A stretch of DNA of 64,000 nucleotides, taken from Acidianus hospitalis (lineage in GTDB: Archaea; Thermoproteota; Thermoprotei_A; Sulfolobales; Sulfolobaceae). The stretch lies in contig JAWDOK010000002.1 of the NCBI GenBank assembly GCA_046533895.1, positions 62,001 through 126,000 on the forward strand, read 5' to 3'. The notes beneath the pieces are model-generated. The model was given only the letters and a program-made list of their open reading frames with translations, did no database searches and was not told where the DNA came from. Positions 52,994 to 63,677 of this stretch are shown piece by piece; within the stretch, counting starts at the first letter, position 1; every line of letters begins with the position of its first letter. The position numbers were made by a program, and so were the translations under genes.

Positions 52994-54409
52994 ATGATAG
53001 TAGAGAGAGTAAAAGAATTATCAAGCCTTGGCGAAATATTTGCAGGAGATAAAATAGAGGGAAAAATAGTAAATAAAATCAGAAAATTCTTTGATAAATG
53101 CGATGAAACTAAAGTTATACCAATCCCAGTCCTAAACTACTCGGAATCACATGAAATTTTTGGAAAAAATAAGATAGAAAATTCTGAATATTTGCCATAT
53201 TCTCCAAGTGCAGATATTGAGGGAAAATTAACTTACTCGCTTGACGAATGTAAAGACTCCATATTAGGAGTAAAAATAGAAAATTTATTTGATATACCTA
53301 GATATTACATAAAAGCAGAAGAGCGCGATTGTGCAGCTATAGTATTTTTCACAGATAAAAGAAGAAAATTTGTCATAAAATCGGATCCTCTTCTAAACAT
53401 CTTTCCTACTTCTCCCCCTAAAATACCTGGAATAATTATACCTGAAAATGAAAAAAATAAAATTGAAGATAAACTAAGTATAAAGGCTAGCGTAACTATA
53501 AAAGAAAGTACCGGATACATTATAGAATGTATAAAAAATTCAAAAAATGATAAAAAAGTTTATATTACTACACACCACGACCACTGGTTTAAAGGAGAGC
53601 ATGATAACTTATTGGGTGTTAGTTTATTACCAGAATTAAAATCGGAAAAATACGAACTACATCTTATAAGCTTTACTGCAGAAGAAGCAGGAGCTTTAGG
53701 TTATCAATCATTTTCATGGAGTTATGGGTCGAGAAAATACTTTGAACTACAAAAGAAGGGATTAAACAAGGACATAATACTTAATATTAATCTTGATAAC
53801 ATAGATCCATGCAATTTAAAAATTAAAGCCGTGCCATCAATATCCTCAGTTTTTGAAAAATACTTTAATAATAGTATTGTATATGAACCAGAAATCTACA
53901 GTGATGGATATACATTTATAAAAAATGGTATACCTAGTGTAACGCTTGAAGGATACTATAGAGAATATCATTCAATAGATGACGAAATTATCCCTTCAGA
54001 AGAAGTATGTATATCCAGTTTAATATTATCTATAAATAAAATACTAAATGATGAAAACATTGAACAGATAAGATATGATATGTTAAAAAGCGAACTTATG
54101 CAATTTATGAACATTACTCAAGCTCCTATGAGAACATATTTATTAAATATTCTAGATAATTTAAATAATAAGGAAATATACGAAAATTTACTCAAATTAT
54201 ATGGTGGCATTCTTCCGAGAGATGGCCTAGCAATTGTTAAATTGTTTCATAAATTAGCTGGAATAAAATATGAGAAACCTGTCTATATTGAAGGAAAACC
54301 TGCATTAAAAATATCTTCAAATGATAAGCTCTATTTACATTCAATAGCCAAAGAATTTGAAGACGAATATATGAATAGACTTTATGAAATTTCAAAGAAA
54401 TTCCTCTAA
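52994..54409 (+). CDS. M28-type zinc aminopeptidase-like protein
   Basis: A 471-residue protein with a co-catalytic zinc peptidase domain in the middle: YITTHHDHWFKGEHDNLLGV (about residue 195; His-x-Asp and Asp ligands), LISFTAEEAGALGYQSFSW (about 226; catalytic Glu-Glu), LNINLDNIDP (Asp ligand) and GYYREYHSIDDEI (last His). An apical N-terminal insert and a C-terminal helical region complete it. No signal peptide, so probably cytosolic. ATG 52994 is chosen over an earlier in-frame ATG because it is 24 bases from CTTTATAGC near 52966-52974. Confidence 0.82.
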   Translation: MIVERVKELSSLGEIFAGDKIEGKIVNKIRKFFDKCDETKVIPIPVLNYSESHEIFGKNKIENSEYLPYSPSADIEGKLTYSLDECKDSILGVKIENLFDIPRYYIKAEERDCAAIVFFTDKRRKFVIKSDPLLNIFPTSPPKIPGIIIPENEKNKIEDKLSIKASVTIKESTGYIIECIKNSKNDKKVYITTHHDHWFKGEHDNLLGVSLLPELKSEKYELHLISFTAEEAGALGYQSFSWSYGSRKYFELQKKGLNKDIILNINLDNIDPCNLKIKAVPSISSVFEKYFNNSIVYEPEIYSDGYTFIKNGIPSVTLEGYYREYHSIDDEIIPSEEVCISSLILSINKILNDENIEQIRYDMLKSELMQFMNITQAPMRTYLLNILDNLNNKEIYENLLKLYGGILPRDGLAIVKLFHKLAGIKYEKPVYIEGKPALKISSNDKLYLHSIAKEFEDEYMNRLYEISKKFL

Positions 54410-55111
54410 TTCCCTTAAGCTGCGTATGACATAATCCGCGTAAAGTTCAGCAAATTTAACCTTACTTTCTCTGTCAATTAATATTGACTTAAGTCCGGCT
54501 TTTTTTGCGGCTAGGCAATCTTTTACTGGGTCGTCTCCTATCATGGTACAATTTTCAACCTTCTCGTTTAATTGTTCACAAATGTATACAAATGGTTGAA
54601 TATTGGGTTTAGGCTTAACTCCGTTAGTACCAGCTATTACTATCTTATCAAAAAACGACGAAATATCAACTTTTTTTATTCTTTGTAACTTATTTCCACC
54701 TTCTCCATCATCGTTCGTTAGAATTCCTAGTTTATATCCTTTTGATTTTAAATATTCTATAATCTCTCTTGCATCGTCATAAACAGGATTATTAGATGCT
54801 ATGGACCAATATAACGAAGTCCAATCGTATAACTGATCTTTTTCTACTTTCAAATTAAGTTCTTTTAATGCCTCTTCCCACCATTTATTTCTATCATATA
54901 CTCCTTCGCTGTCCAATTTTTCTGAAATAGAAATTAAAATAGAGAGGATTTTCTCGTACCCTGGAGAAAAAGATATGTCATTAAAGTAATCAGACATATC
55001 CTTAGCGACAGCTTCTAATGCTTTCCTAGAATAATAATTAAATTCTACTAATGTATTATCAAAATCAAAAATAACTGCTCTGGTTCCGTAAAAAATATTA
55101 TATTCTTGCAT
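54392..55111 (-). CDS. HAD-superfamily phosphatase
   Basis: A 239-residue hydrolase. Motif I AVIFDFDNTLVEFN (nucleophile and acid Asp, about residue 12), motif II KLGILTNDDGEGG (Thr), lysine in NGVKPKPNIQPF, motif IV CTMIGDDPVKDCLAAKKAGL. The helical cap is type C1. This is a general (phosphoglycolate-phosphatase-like) HAD; substrate unknown. ATG 55111 is 5 bases after the EF-2 stop; the longer frame upstream lies within fusA and is basic, unlike the family. Confidence 0.85.
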   Translation of the reverse strand: MQEYNIFYGTRAVIFDFDNTLVEFNYYSRKALEAVAKDMSDYFNDISFSPGYEKILSILISISEKLDSEGVYDRNKWWEEALKELNLKVEKDQLYDWTSLYWSIASNNPVYDDAREIIEYLKSKGYKLGILTNDDGEGGNKLQRIKKVDISSFFDKIVIAGTNGVKPKPNIQPFVYICEQLNEKVENCTMIGDDPVKDCLAAKKAGLKSILIDRESKVKFAELYADYVIRSLRELEEFL

Positions 55112-55116
55112 AAAGT

Positions 55117-57327
55117 TCACGATAAGAAATCTTCTGGTTTTGGTATTTGCTTTGGTAGTCCTTTTCTTTCTCTTATTTTCATTATTACATCCATTAGTAA
55201 GCTGTCTGGTACTGGAGCCCATCTACTAAATTCTGTACCCCAGAATGCTCTACCTCCAGTTGCTCCTCTTAAATCACTAGCTAGTTCGTAAGAATCTGCT
55301 ACTGGAATCTCTGCAAGTATTCTTGCAACATTACCTACTTGTGTCATATTAAGAATCTTTCCTCTCTTTCTTGTAAGTACTGCGGTTACATTGCCTACCA
55401 AATCCATTGGAACTCTTATGTCTAACTTTTGTAATGGTTCTAACAATGTCGGTCTAGACGTTAAGAAGCCTGCAAATATAGCGTTCCTAACTGCTGGATA
55501 TATTTGTGCAGGACCTCTGTGTGCTGGATCTTCATGGACAACGGCATCGTGTAATACTACCTTTAATCCTCTTATAGGTTCGTGAGCTAAAGGACCTTCT
55601 CTCATTGCTAATCTAAATCCTTGTAATAGCGTATCCATTATTTCCCTTAAGTGCTGAATACCGCTGGTCATATCTACAAATAAGTTAACGTTCTCATCTA
55701 CAGCAATAATTCTTTTGGCCTCATCATAATCCCAATCTGCTTGATCTCTTAAGATCTTAGCCATTTCTTTAGAGTCCATATCTTCTCTAATTGTACCATT
55801 AGTAATCAATTCTATTGTTTGTTCATTTAATGGTTCTACGCTAATGTAGAATTTATTATGCTTATTAGGAGATTTTCCTTCAAATACTTGGCTTTTAGCT
55901 CTTATGCTTTCTCTATAAACCACAATTGGTGGTGATGTGTTAACTTCTATACCATAATTATCTTTAAGCAACTGAAGTGAAACTTCCAAGTGTAAGAATC
56001 CCATTCCAGATAGTAGATATTCTCCTGTTTCCTCGTTAATTTTTACAACTAAATTAGGGTCTTCAATAGTTAATTTTCTCAAAGCATCAATCATCTTAGT
56101 TAAATCTTTAGGATTCTTAGGTTCTACAGCTATAGTAACTACTGGTTCTGAAACATAATGTAAACTTTCAAAGCTACCTTGTAAATTCTTGAAATTAATA
56201 TCAACTAAAGTTTCTCCTGCCCTCGCTTTATCTAAACCCAGTACTGCTGCTATATTACCTGCAGGTATTTCATCAGCTAATTCCCTTAATTGACCCATAT
56301 AAATGCTAACTTGCAATATCTTCTGAGGTGATTTTGCGTTAACTAACCATACTTCTTCTCCAGATCTAAGAGTTCCAGAGAATACTCTACCCGTAGCTAC
56401 TAGTCCAGCATGTGGATCTACTTTCATATCATTTATCATCATTACTATAGGTCCATTAGGATCTGCATTTAACATTGATTTTACTAAATCATTATCCATA
56501 TCTCCTTTCCATATTTTTGGAATTCTATATTTCTGCGCATCTCTAGGATTAGGGACAAACTTAATTACTGCATCTAACAGTGCCTCATGAATTGGAACTT
56601 GGGAGGCTAATTCATTAATCTTGTTCTTATCAGAAGATGTATAAGCATCTATTACGTTTTTCATGTTTATTCCTTTCTTTTGAGCAATGGGTAAAGTAAA
56701 TCCCCATTTATCCTTTGCAGAACCAAATACTACAGTACCTTGGGTGGGATTAACCATCCATTTATCCTTGAATTCTGGTTCAGCATACATGTCTATTAGA
56801 TCGTTTACGCTTTTTATTATATCCAGAAGTTTCTGCATCATTTCTTGAGGTCCTAGTTTCAATTCCTTTACTAGTCTGTCTATCTTATTGATAAATAAGA
56901 TTGGTCTTACTCTCTCTTCCAAGCTTTGTCTTAGTACAGTTTCTGTTTGAGTCATTACTCCTTCTACTGCATCAACTACAACTATAGACCCGTCTAAGAC
57001 TCTCAAACTTCTAGTAACTCTACCGCTAAAATCTACATGACCTGGAGTATCAATTAAGTTAATTACGTATCCTTTACCATCAACTTCGTGATACAAGCTT
57101 ACGTTAGCTGCCTTTACGGTTATACCTCTTTGTTGCTCAACAGATAAATAATCCAATGCTAGAGCTTCTCCTGCTACTTTAGGAGAAATTATACCTGCAG
57201 CTGCTAATAGCGTATCACTTGTAGTAGTCTTTCCGTGATCTACGTGAGCTATGATTCCTATATTTCTAACTCTTTCAATATCTTTCATTAGGCTTAAGAC
57301 CTGTTCTGTAGTCTTATATTTCGCCAA
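55117..57327 (-). CDS. fusA: translation elongation factor EF-2
   Basis: EF-2, 736 residues, translocase GTPase. G1 IIAHVDHGKTTTSDTLLAAA, G2/G3 EQQRGITVKAANV and LIDTPGHVDFSGRVTRSLRV, G4 LFINKIDRLVKELKL. The C-terminal domain has VHEDPAHRGPAQIYPAVRNA, whose second histidine is the diphthamide site, and GTEFSRWAPVPDSLLMDVIM. Archaeal size and diphthamide loop exclude bacterial EF-G. It precedes the HAD gene. Confidence 0.98.
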   Translation of the reverse strand: MAKYKTTEQVLSLMKDIERVRNIGIIAHVDHGKTTTSDTLLAAAGIISPKVAGEALALDYLSVEQQRGITVKAANVSLYHEVDGKGYVINLIDTPGHVDFSGRVTRSLRVLDGSIVVVDAVEGVMTQTETVLRQSLEERVRPILFINKIDRLVKELKLGPQEMMQKLLDIIKSVNDLIDMYAEPEFKDKWMVNPTQGTVVFGSAKDKWGFTLPIAQKKGINMKNVIDAYTSSDKNKINELASQVPIHEALLDAVIKFVPNPRDAQKYRIPKIWKGDMDNDLVKSMLNADPNGPIVMMINDMKVDPHAGLVATGRVFSGTLRSGEEVWLVNAKSPQKILQVSIYMGQLRELADEIPAGNIAAVLGLDKARAGETLVDINFKNLQGSFESLHYVSEPVVTIAVEPKNPKDLTKMIDALRKLTIEDPNLVVKINEETGEYLLSGMGFLHLEVSLQLLKDNYGIEVNTSPPIVVYRESIRAKSQVFEGKSPNKHNKFYISVEPLNEQTIELITNGTIREDMDSKEMAKILRDQADWDYDEAKRIIAVDENVNLFVDMTSGIQHLREIMDTLLQGFRLAMREGPLAHEPIRGLKVVLHDAVVHEDPAHRGPAQIYPAVRNAIFAGFLTSRPTLLEPLQKLDIRVPMDLVGNVTAVLTRKRGKILNMTQVGNVARILAEIPVADSYELASDLRGATGGRAFWGTEFSRWAPVPDSLLMDVIMKIRERKGLPKQIPKPEDFLS

Positions 57328-57391
57328 TACTAATCACCAATATACGACTAGTACTAAGTTTAAGAAGTATTAAAATGTGTCTGCATGTTTC

Positions 57392-58084
57392 TTATATAAA
57401 ATCCATTAATGATTTCTTGTTATTAGAATTTGAAGACTGAGGAGAGTAAGGTGTTATTAGAATTTTATATAATTCTTCAGCTCTTTTTCTACTTCCTAAA
57501 ACTCTTTCTAAATCAGAAATTGATGCATTGCATATATTTCTTATCGTAGAAAATTTCTCTAGTAATTTTTTGGCGTTTACTTCACCAATATTAGGAAATG
57601 ATTCAACGACATACAGTTGAATGTCTTTAATGCTTTCAAATTTAGGCTTATCATGAAGGTTAATAATTCTCTTTTTACCTCCATGCTCTTGAAACTTTTC
57701 AGCTAGTTTTACTAGAACTTCCGCAGTATCTCTTTTATCAGATGAATATATTACCTTTACATCATAATCCACTATAATAGAGATTAATGCGGAATTTATT
57801 GCCTTCCATTTTTCAGTAATCTCTCTAATTCTATTCAGATTTCCCTCTATAAGTAAGAAAGACGTCTCATAAGCAGAAGTTAATCTATTAATTTGATCAA
57901 AAAATCTTTTATCAAAAACAGAATTTACCAAATCAGAAACACTTTTCCTTTCTACTGCTACACCATCTGCCAATACATAATCCGCTACATCCAATTGCTC
58001 TATTATTACTGATATGCCAATATCCTTAAGAATTTCAGGAATTCCACTATTTTTTTCTCTGTTATCAACGTATATTCTTAACAT
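57392..58084 (-). CDS. xpf: XPF/ERCC4-type structure-specific endonuclease
   Basis: A 230-residue short crenarchaeal XPF without helicase. ERCC4 nuclease: YVDNREKNSGIPEIL (residue 4), VADYVLADGVAVERKSVSDL with the ERKxxxD active site (about 33-53), FLLIEGNLNRI. Two helix-hairpin-helix motifs follow (VVESFPNIGEVNAKKLLEKF). The C terminus SLMDFI resembles a PCNA-interacting (PIP) motif; in S. solfataricus XPF activity depends on PCNA. It acts on flaps, forks and D-loops. Confidence 0.93.
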   Translation of the reverse strand: MLRIYVDNREKNSGIPEILKDIGISVIIEQLDVADYVLADGVAVERKSVSDLVNSVFDKRFFDQINRLTSAYETSFLLIEGNLNRIREITEKWKAINSALISIIVDYDVKVIYSSDKRDTAEVLVKLAEKFQEHGGKKRIINLHDKPKFESIKDIQLYVVESFPNIGEVNAKKLLEKFSTIRNICNASISDLERVLGSRKRAEELYKILITPYSPQSSNSNNKKSLMDFI

Positions 58085-58113
58085 TATGTGAGAATGATAG
58101 AGTTATAAAAAAT

Positions 58114-58500
58114 TTAAGCTTTTGGAGGATTAGACGAACCCTTAAGCTGTGGATAATATCTTTGTAACAAATCGTTAACATTCTTTTGTAAATCTTCAAA
58201 TTGTTTCCTTAATAATGATTCCTGCTTCAAATACGTTCTACTTCTTAATTCAAGTATTTCCTTTCTATCGTTTAATTCTTGTTCAATGGAAGCCTTATCT
58301 TTCCTAACTAATATATTACCTACTATCTTATAAACAGGAGTATCAGCACTTAACTTTGATAATTCCTCTAGTATCTTGTTTATTTCTCTTAGTTCGCTAT
58401 CAATTACGCTTCTCTCATATGTTAAATTGTCTAATTGCTTTTGTAACTGTTGAAGTTTTATTAACTGAGTCTGTACTTCAGGGGGAATTTTTTCTGCCAC
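58114..58500 (-). CDS. pfdB: prefoldin beta subunit
   Basis: Prefoldin beta, 128 residues: two long coiled-coil helices flanking a beta hairpin. IPPEVQTQLIKLQQLQKQLD, LSADTPVYKIVGNILVRKDK and LRKQFEDLQKNVNDLLQRYY are the family signature. It forms a jellyfish hexamer with alpha subunits and passes unfolded proteins to the thermosome. It overlaps pcc1 by 23 bases. Confidence 0.95.
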   Translation of the reverse strand: MAEKIPPEVQTQLIKLQQLQKQLDNLTYERSVIDSELREINKILEELSKLSADTPVYKIVGNILVRKDKASIEQELNDRKEILELRSRTYLKQESLLRKQFEDLQKNVNDLLQRYYPQLKGSSNPPKA

Positions 58501-58723
58501 TTTTATCCACCTCTTCTAATGTTCTTAGAATTGTATAGAGCCAAAATATATAAGAGTTCATTATTGCTCTGCCCCTACTTATTGTTTCTGCCTTAATTCT
58601 AATAGTTAAAGGGTCATCTATTTTAACGTATTTTTCATCAATTTTCTCTAAAAGTATTGCTTTACGAGCTATTTCTCTTATATCCTCAGGTATTTCATTT
58701 ATAGAGATAGTTATTGAAATCAT
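58478..58723 (-). CDS. pcc1: KEOPS complex subunit Pcc1-like
   Basis: An 81-residue alpha/beta protein: ITISINEIPEDIREIARKAI, PLTIRIKAETISRGRAIMNS and YIFWLYTILRTLEEVDK. The R-A-x-x-N-S followed by an amphipathic helix is like Pcc1, the dimerisation subunit of KEOPS, which with Kae1 makes t6A37 on tRNA. The DUF3194 family, also found near pfdB, is an alternative. It is between pfdB and the Brix gene, overlapping both. Confidence 0.65.
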   Translation of the reverse strand: MISITISINEIPEDIREIARKAILLEKIDEKYVKIDDPLTIRIKAETISRGRAIMNSYIFWLYTILRTLEEVDKSGRKNSP

Positions 58724-59198
58724 ATGCTCTAATAATAGGGCCTACAAGTTTTTCAAATTTATCGACAAATTTTATTTCGCATACTTCATCCTTTTTTATT
58801 ATATCTATAAAGTTGCCACACGACGAAATATTAAATAAATTTAGATCAATCAAGAATGGAATAAACTCTTTACATTCAATGTTCCTAATACAAATCTTAT
58901 CAATTTTTTTCCTTTCAATTTTAAAATCTGATAGCGTAGAAACTCCCTTTATTTTTATTTCATATCTTATTTTATTCTGAAGAGCATCATAAAGTAGTAT
59001 TCTATGTGGATTTCCTTTATCAGAGTCCACATATAGAATAAATCTACAATTTAATTTTCTACAATAGAATAAAATATCTTCGATCGAACTTCTTCCTCTA
59101 TTGCGTTTTATAGAATAAGGAATAACGCACTCTAGATCGTTTAAAAAATTCCTTAATCTAGAAGATGCATCCCTACTAGAAGTTATAAGTACATTAAT
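58695..59198 (-). CDS. Brix-domain ribosome biogenesis protein, possible ATT start
   Basis: A Brix/Imp4-like protein. VLITSSRDASSRLRNFLNDL is the family's N-terminal motif, then IPYSIKRNRGRSSIEDILFY, CRFILYVDSDKGNPHRILLY. With ATT 59198 the protein (167 residues) begins M(I)NVLITSSR, the usual Brix N terminus; the ATT overlaps the rpl37Ae stop (ATTAA). An in-frame TTG at 59213 would add five residues and is a conventional alternative. Brix proteins act in rRNA processing. Confidence 0.78.
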   Translation of the reverse strand: MNVLITSSRDASSRLRNFLNDLECVIPYSIKRNRGRSSIEDILFYCRKLNCRFILYVDSDKGNPHRILLYDALQNKIRYEIKIKGVSTLSDFKIERKKIDKICIRNIECKEFIPFLIDLNLFNISSCGNFIDIIKKDEVCEIKFVDKFEKLVGPIIRAYDFNNYLYK

Positions 59199-59412
59199 AC
59201 GGTGTGTAAGCAAGACCAGCCCATTTTGCTTTACATTTCTTACAATACCAAATTCCACTAGCTAATCTAGTTACTGTACCAACAGTTTTACACACTGGGC
59301 ATTGATAATCTTGATATCTCTTTTCCATAACTTCCTTCCATCTTTTCCTTAGAGTTGATCCGTATCTAGCGCCAAATCTCCCTGCTATACCTACAACCTT
59401 ATACTTTGCCAT
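59194..59412 (-). CDS. rpl37ae: ribosomal protein L37Ae
   Basis: eL43, 72 residues. KVVGIAGRFGARYGSTLRKR, then the zinc ribbon CPVC ... CKKC with GIWYCKKCKAKWAGLAYTPY. It is placed between rrp42 and the Brix gene, as in other crenarchaeal exosome operons. Confidence 0.97.
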   Translation of the reverse strand: MAKYKVVGIAGRFGARYGSTLRKRWKEVMEKRYQDYQCPVCKTVGTVTRLASGIWYCKKCKAKWAGLAYTPY

Positions 59413-59422
59413 TTTAATTCAC

Positions 59423-60253
59423 CTATTGTATGTTTATTTGCTTTTTAAGTTCTTCTAATAATTTTTGACTAACTGACCTAGCTAAAGTTTCTACATTATC
59501 TATCTCTGTTAAGGTAAATGTACCTATGCCAGTTTTCTGTATACCAACAATTCTACCTTCTGGCGTATACGATAATGAAATCTTAGCGTCCATTATTCCT
59601 TCTTCATCTAAATCTGGATCGACTACTAAATGTTTGCCTATTTTAGCTACTGATACAGTGACTACTGGAAAATTCATTGGGAGTTTCTCTCCTTTCTCTT
59701 CTTTAATAATTTTTATTTCATCGCCTTCTTTTACAACTTTAGGCAATCTAGTATCATAAAGTGCAGATACTGCAGCTAACGTGCACGCATCTAATATATT
59801 TCCTCCATAGTCTAAGACGTAAATGTCGACCCACACTGTCCATATCTTTTTGCCGGGTTCTATTACTAGCTTAGATAAGTCTATTGACTTAGAATCTCTA
59901 AGGCTTCTATCAACAACTCTAGATAATTCTATTGCGTTCTCATCTGGAGGGCCCGGCTCAAAGGTTTCATAAGCCAACGGTAATAATTCAACATTAACAA
60001 CTAAATTACCTTGATTCGGAGTGTCTTCAAACGGTTCTTCTGGTTCAACTTTAACTCCTGCCAAAACTGTAGTGTCACCAAGTTTAACTAGAGCAGAGCC
60101 ATCAGCTTTTTTTGCATAACTTAATGTTATGCTTAATGGTCTGTACTCGTTGAATTTCCTACCATCTGCTCTAATTCCTCTATCTAAGCTTGCCAGTATA
60201 CTTTCCCTCTTAATTAATGGTACTATGTTTTCGTTTGATGGAGTTATTGACAT
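59423..60253 (-). CDS. rrp42: exosome subunit Rrp42
   Basis: Rrp42, 276 residues, RNase PH-like but inactive; it forms the hexameric ring with Rrp41. RGIRADGRKFNEYRPLSITL, ALVKLGDTTVLAGVKVEPEE, DLSKLVIEPGKKIWTVWVDI and DLDEEGIMDAKISLSYTPEG. It lies 1 base after rrp41. Confidence 0.96.
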   Translation of the reverse strand: MSITPSNENIVPLIKRESILASLDRGIRADGRKFNEYRPLSITLSYAKKADGSALVKLGDTTVLAGVKVEPEEPFEDTPNQGNLVVNVELLPLAYETFEPGPPDENAIELSRVVDRSLRDSKSIDLSKLVIEPGKKIWTVWVDIYVLDYGGNILDACTLAAVSALYDTRLPKVVKEGDEIKIIKEEKGEKLPMNFPVVTVSVAKIGKHLVVDPDLDEEGIMDAKISLSYTPEGRIVGIQKTGIGTFTLTEIDNVETLARSVSQKLLEELKKQINIQ

Positions 60254-60254
60254 T

Positions 60255-61707
<1,453 letters not shown>

Positions 61708-61708
61708 C

Positions 61709-62407
61709 TCAAACCACTTGCAAAACTTTTACTTCAACTTCACCTTTAGTTAATGAATTTAATTTATCAATTACTTCTTCTTGAGCACCTGCTGGTATTT
61801 CTATTTCTGCAATTAAAGTACCATCGTTTAGCCAGTTAGTTTTCTTAACACTTCCAAGATTAGACAATTGAGACTTTACCTTAGAGCTATATTTTGCTGG
61901 AACTTTTATTTCTAATGTAGCCCTAGCAACTTTTATCGGTATTATTCTTGCAAGCTCATGGATGATCTGTAATGCTTGAGATTCTACATCTCTGTTAAGA
62001 TCTATTTGCACTCTAGCTTCTTCCATAGCTGCTTCTATTCTGGCTGGCGGTATAGGTAAATGAGTCTTAGGATCAATAGCATTCCTGTGAATGAAATCAA
62101 TTAATTGCTTCTTTTTACTTTCCAGCATCTCTTTTCTCTGCTCAGCGGTTATCGGCATTTCTCCTTTTAACAAAATTTCTCTAGCTACCGTTTCAAAATC
62201 AGTGGTTCCAAAGACTTTTTTTAATGCAGAAGGAGAAGCTTTTAATCCTTTTTTTACATCCTTATAAATAGTATCAGAGATCACTACATCAGAAAGAGAT
62301 ATTGATTTTCCAGACCTAAAAGCCATTGCTTCTTTTGGCTTTACTAATATTTCAAATCTCTCTCCATGCGATTCATATTTTATCACTACATAATCTTGTT
62401 TCGCCAT
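61709..62407 (-). CDS. sdo1: ribosome maturation protein SBDS
   Basis: SBDS/Sdo1, 232 residues, three domains. YVVIKYESHGERFEILVKPK, FGTTDFETVAREILLKGEMP, ITAEQRKEMLESKKKQLIDF and IHRNAIDPKTHLPIPPARIE. It helps release the anti-association factor aIF6 from 50S, together with an EF-2-like GTPase. It precedes rrp4 in the superoperon. Confidence 0.97.
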   Translation of the reverse strand: MAKQDYVVIKYESHGERFEILVKPKEAMAFRSGKSISLSDVVISDTIYKDVKKGLKASPSALKKVFGTTDFETVAREILLKGEMPITAEQRKEMLESKKKQLIDFIHRNAIDPKTHLPIPPARIEAAMEEARVQIDLNRDVESQALQIIHELARIIPIKVARATLEIKVPAKYSSKVKSQLSNLGSVKKTNWLNDGTLIAEIEIPAGAQEEVIDKLNSLTKGEVEVKVLQVV

Positions 62408-62416
62408 TAATTTTTT

Positions 62417-63157
<741 letters not shown>

Positions 63158-63193
63158 TTTTATAGACTTGAACCGGTTAATAAAAGTGTTACA

Positions 63194-63255
63194 CATTATT
63201 CAGATCGTCGCTGGGCACATCATTTTACAGTCATCTAAGTCTTCATCATCTAATA
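63194..63255 (-). ncRNA. C/D box sRNA (2'-O-methylation guide)
   Basis: On the minus strand all four boxes occur in order: C box ATGATGA (63249-63243), a 12-nt guide AGACTTAGATGA, D' box CTGT (63230-63227), spacer AAA, C' box ATGATGT (63223-63217), a 13-nt guide GCCCAGCGACGAT, and D box CTGA (63203-63200). A terminal stem pairs ATTA (63254-63251) with TAAT (63098-type position 63098 is not used; 63198-63195). Length of about 60 nt is typical of Sulfolobus. The C box contains the pop5 stop codon. The D guide would direct methylation of the U in AUCGUCGCUGGGC by the N+5 rule. Confidence 0.78.
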
Positions 63256-63677
63256 CCAATTAATCTTTTAGCCTTTTTTAAACTTCCTGTAGTTCTCTTA
63301 GGCACTATTAGTACTTTCTTGCCATCTACTGTCTTAACTAAAGGCAAGGAAGCTATAACGGCTTTATATCCTGCTCTGTTAGTAGAAATTATTCCTTCAT
63401 TAGAGTCATTTAAATAGATAATAACTCTAGGATTAGAAATTTCTAACCACATACTTCCAAGAAACTCTTTAACTGCAGATCTTATTGCGTCTTCTACATT
63501 TTTTGGACTGATTTTTTGATCTTCACTAATAATATAGAAAATTATATATCTTTTAGATTTAATATCCTTCTTATTTTTAATTTTTCTTATATATAAATTA
63601 TTTTTAGCTAAAATTAAATAGGTCAAGATAGATAGCCATATAACTAGCACAATATCAATAGTAATTTGAGCTAACAT
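63246..63677 (-). CDS. rnp2: RNase P protein component 2 (Pop5), with hydrophobic N-terminal extension
   Basis: Pop5 homologue, 143 residues. From residue 40: SKRYIIFYIISEDQKISPKN, VEDAIRSAVKEFLGSMWLEI, SNPRVIIYLNDSNEGIISTN, RAGYKAVIASLPLVKTVDGK; these are diagnostic. Residues 5-24 (ITIDIVLVIWLSILTYLILA) look like a membrane helix absent from most Pop5 proteins. The ATG is inside the end of rpp30 (23-base overlap). Pop5 and Rpp30 form a heterotetramer on the catalytic domain of RNase P RNA. Confidence 0.9.
   Translation of the reverse strand: MLAQITIDIVLVIWLSILTYLILAKNNLYIRKIKNKKDIKSKRYIIFYIISEDQKISPKNVEDAIRSAVKEFLGSMWLEISNPRVIIYLNDSNEGIISTNRAGYKAVIASLPLVKTVDGKKVLIVPKRTTGSLKKAKRLIGIR

Noticed and set aside
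54770..55222. N-terminal basic extension of the HAD phosphatase into fusA
   Set aside because: The extra 37 residues fall wholly inside the fusA 3' end in another frame and are unlike HAD proteins; ATG 55111 fits better.
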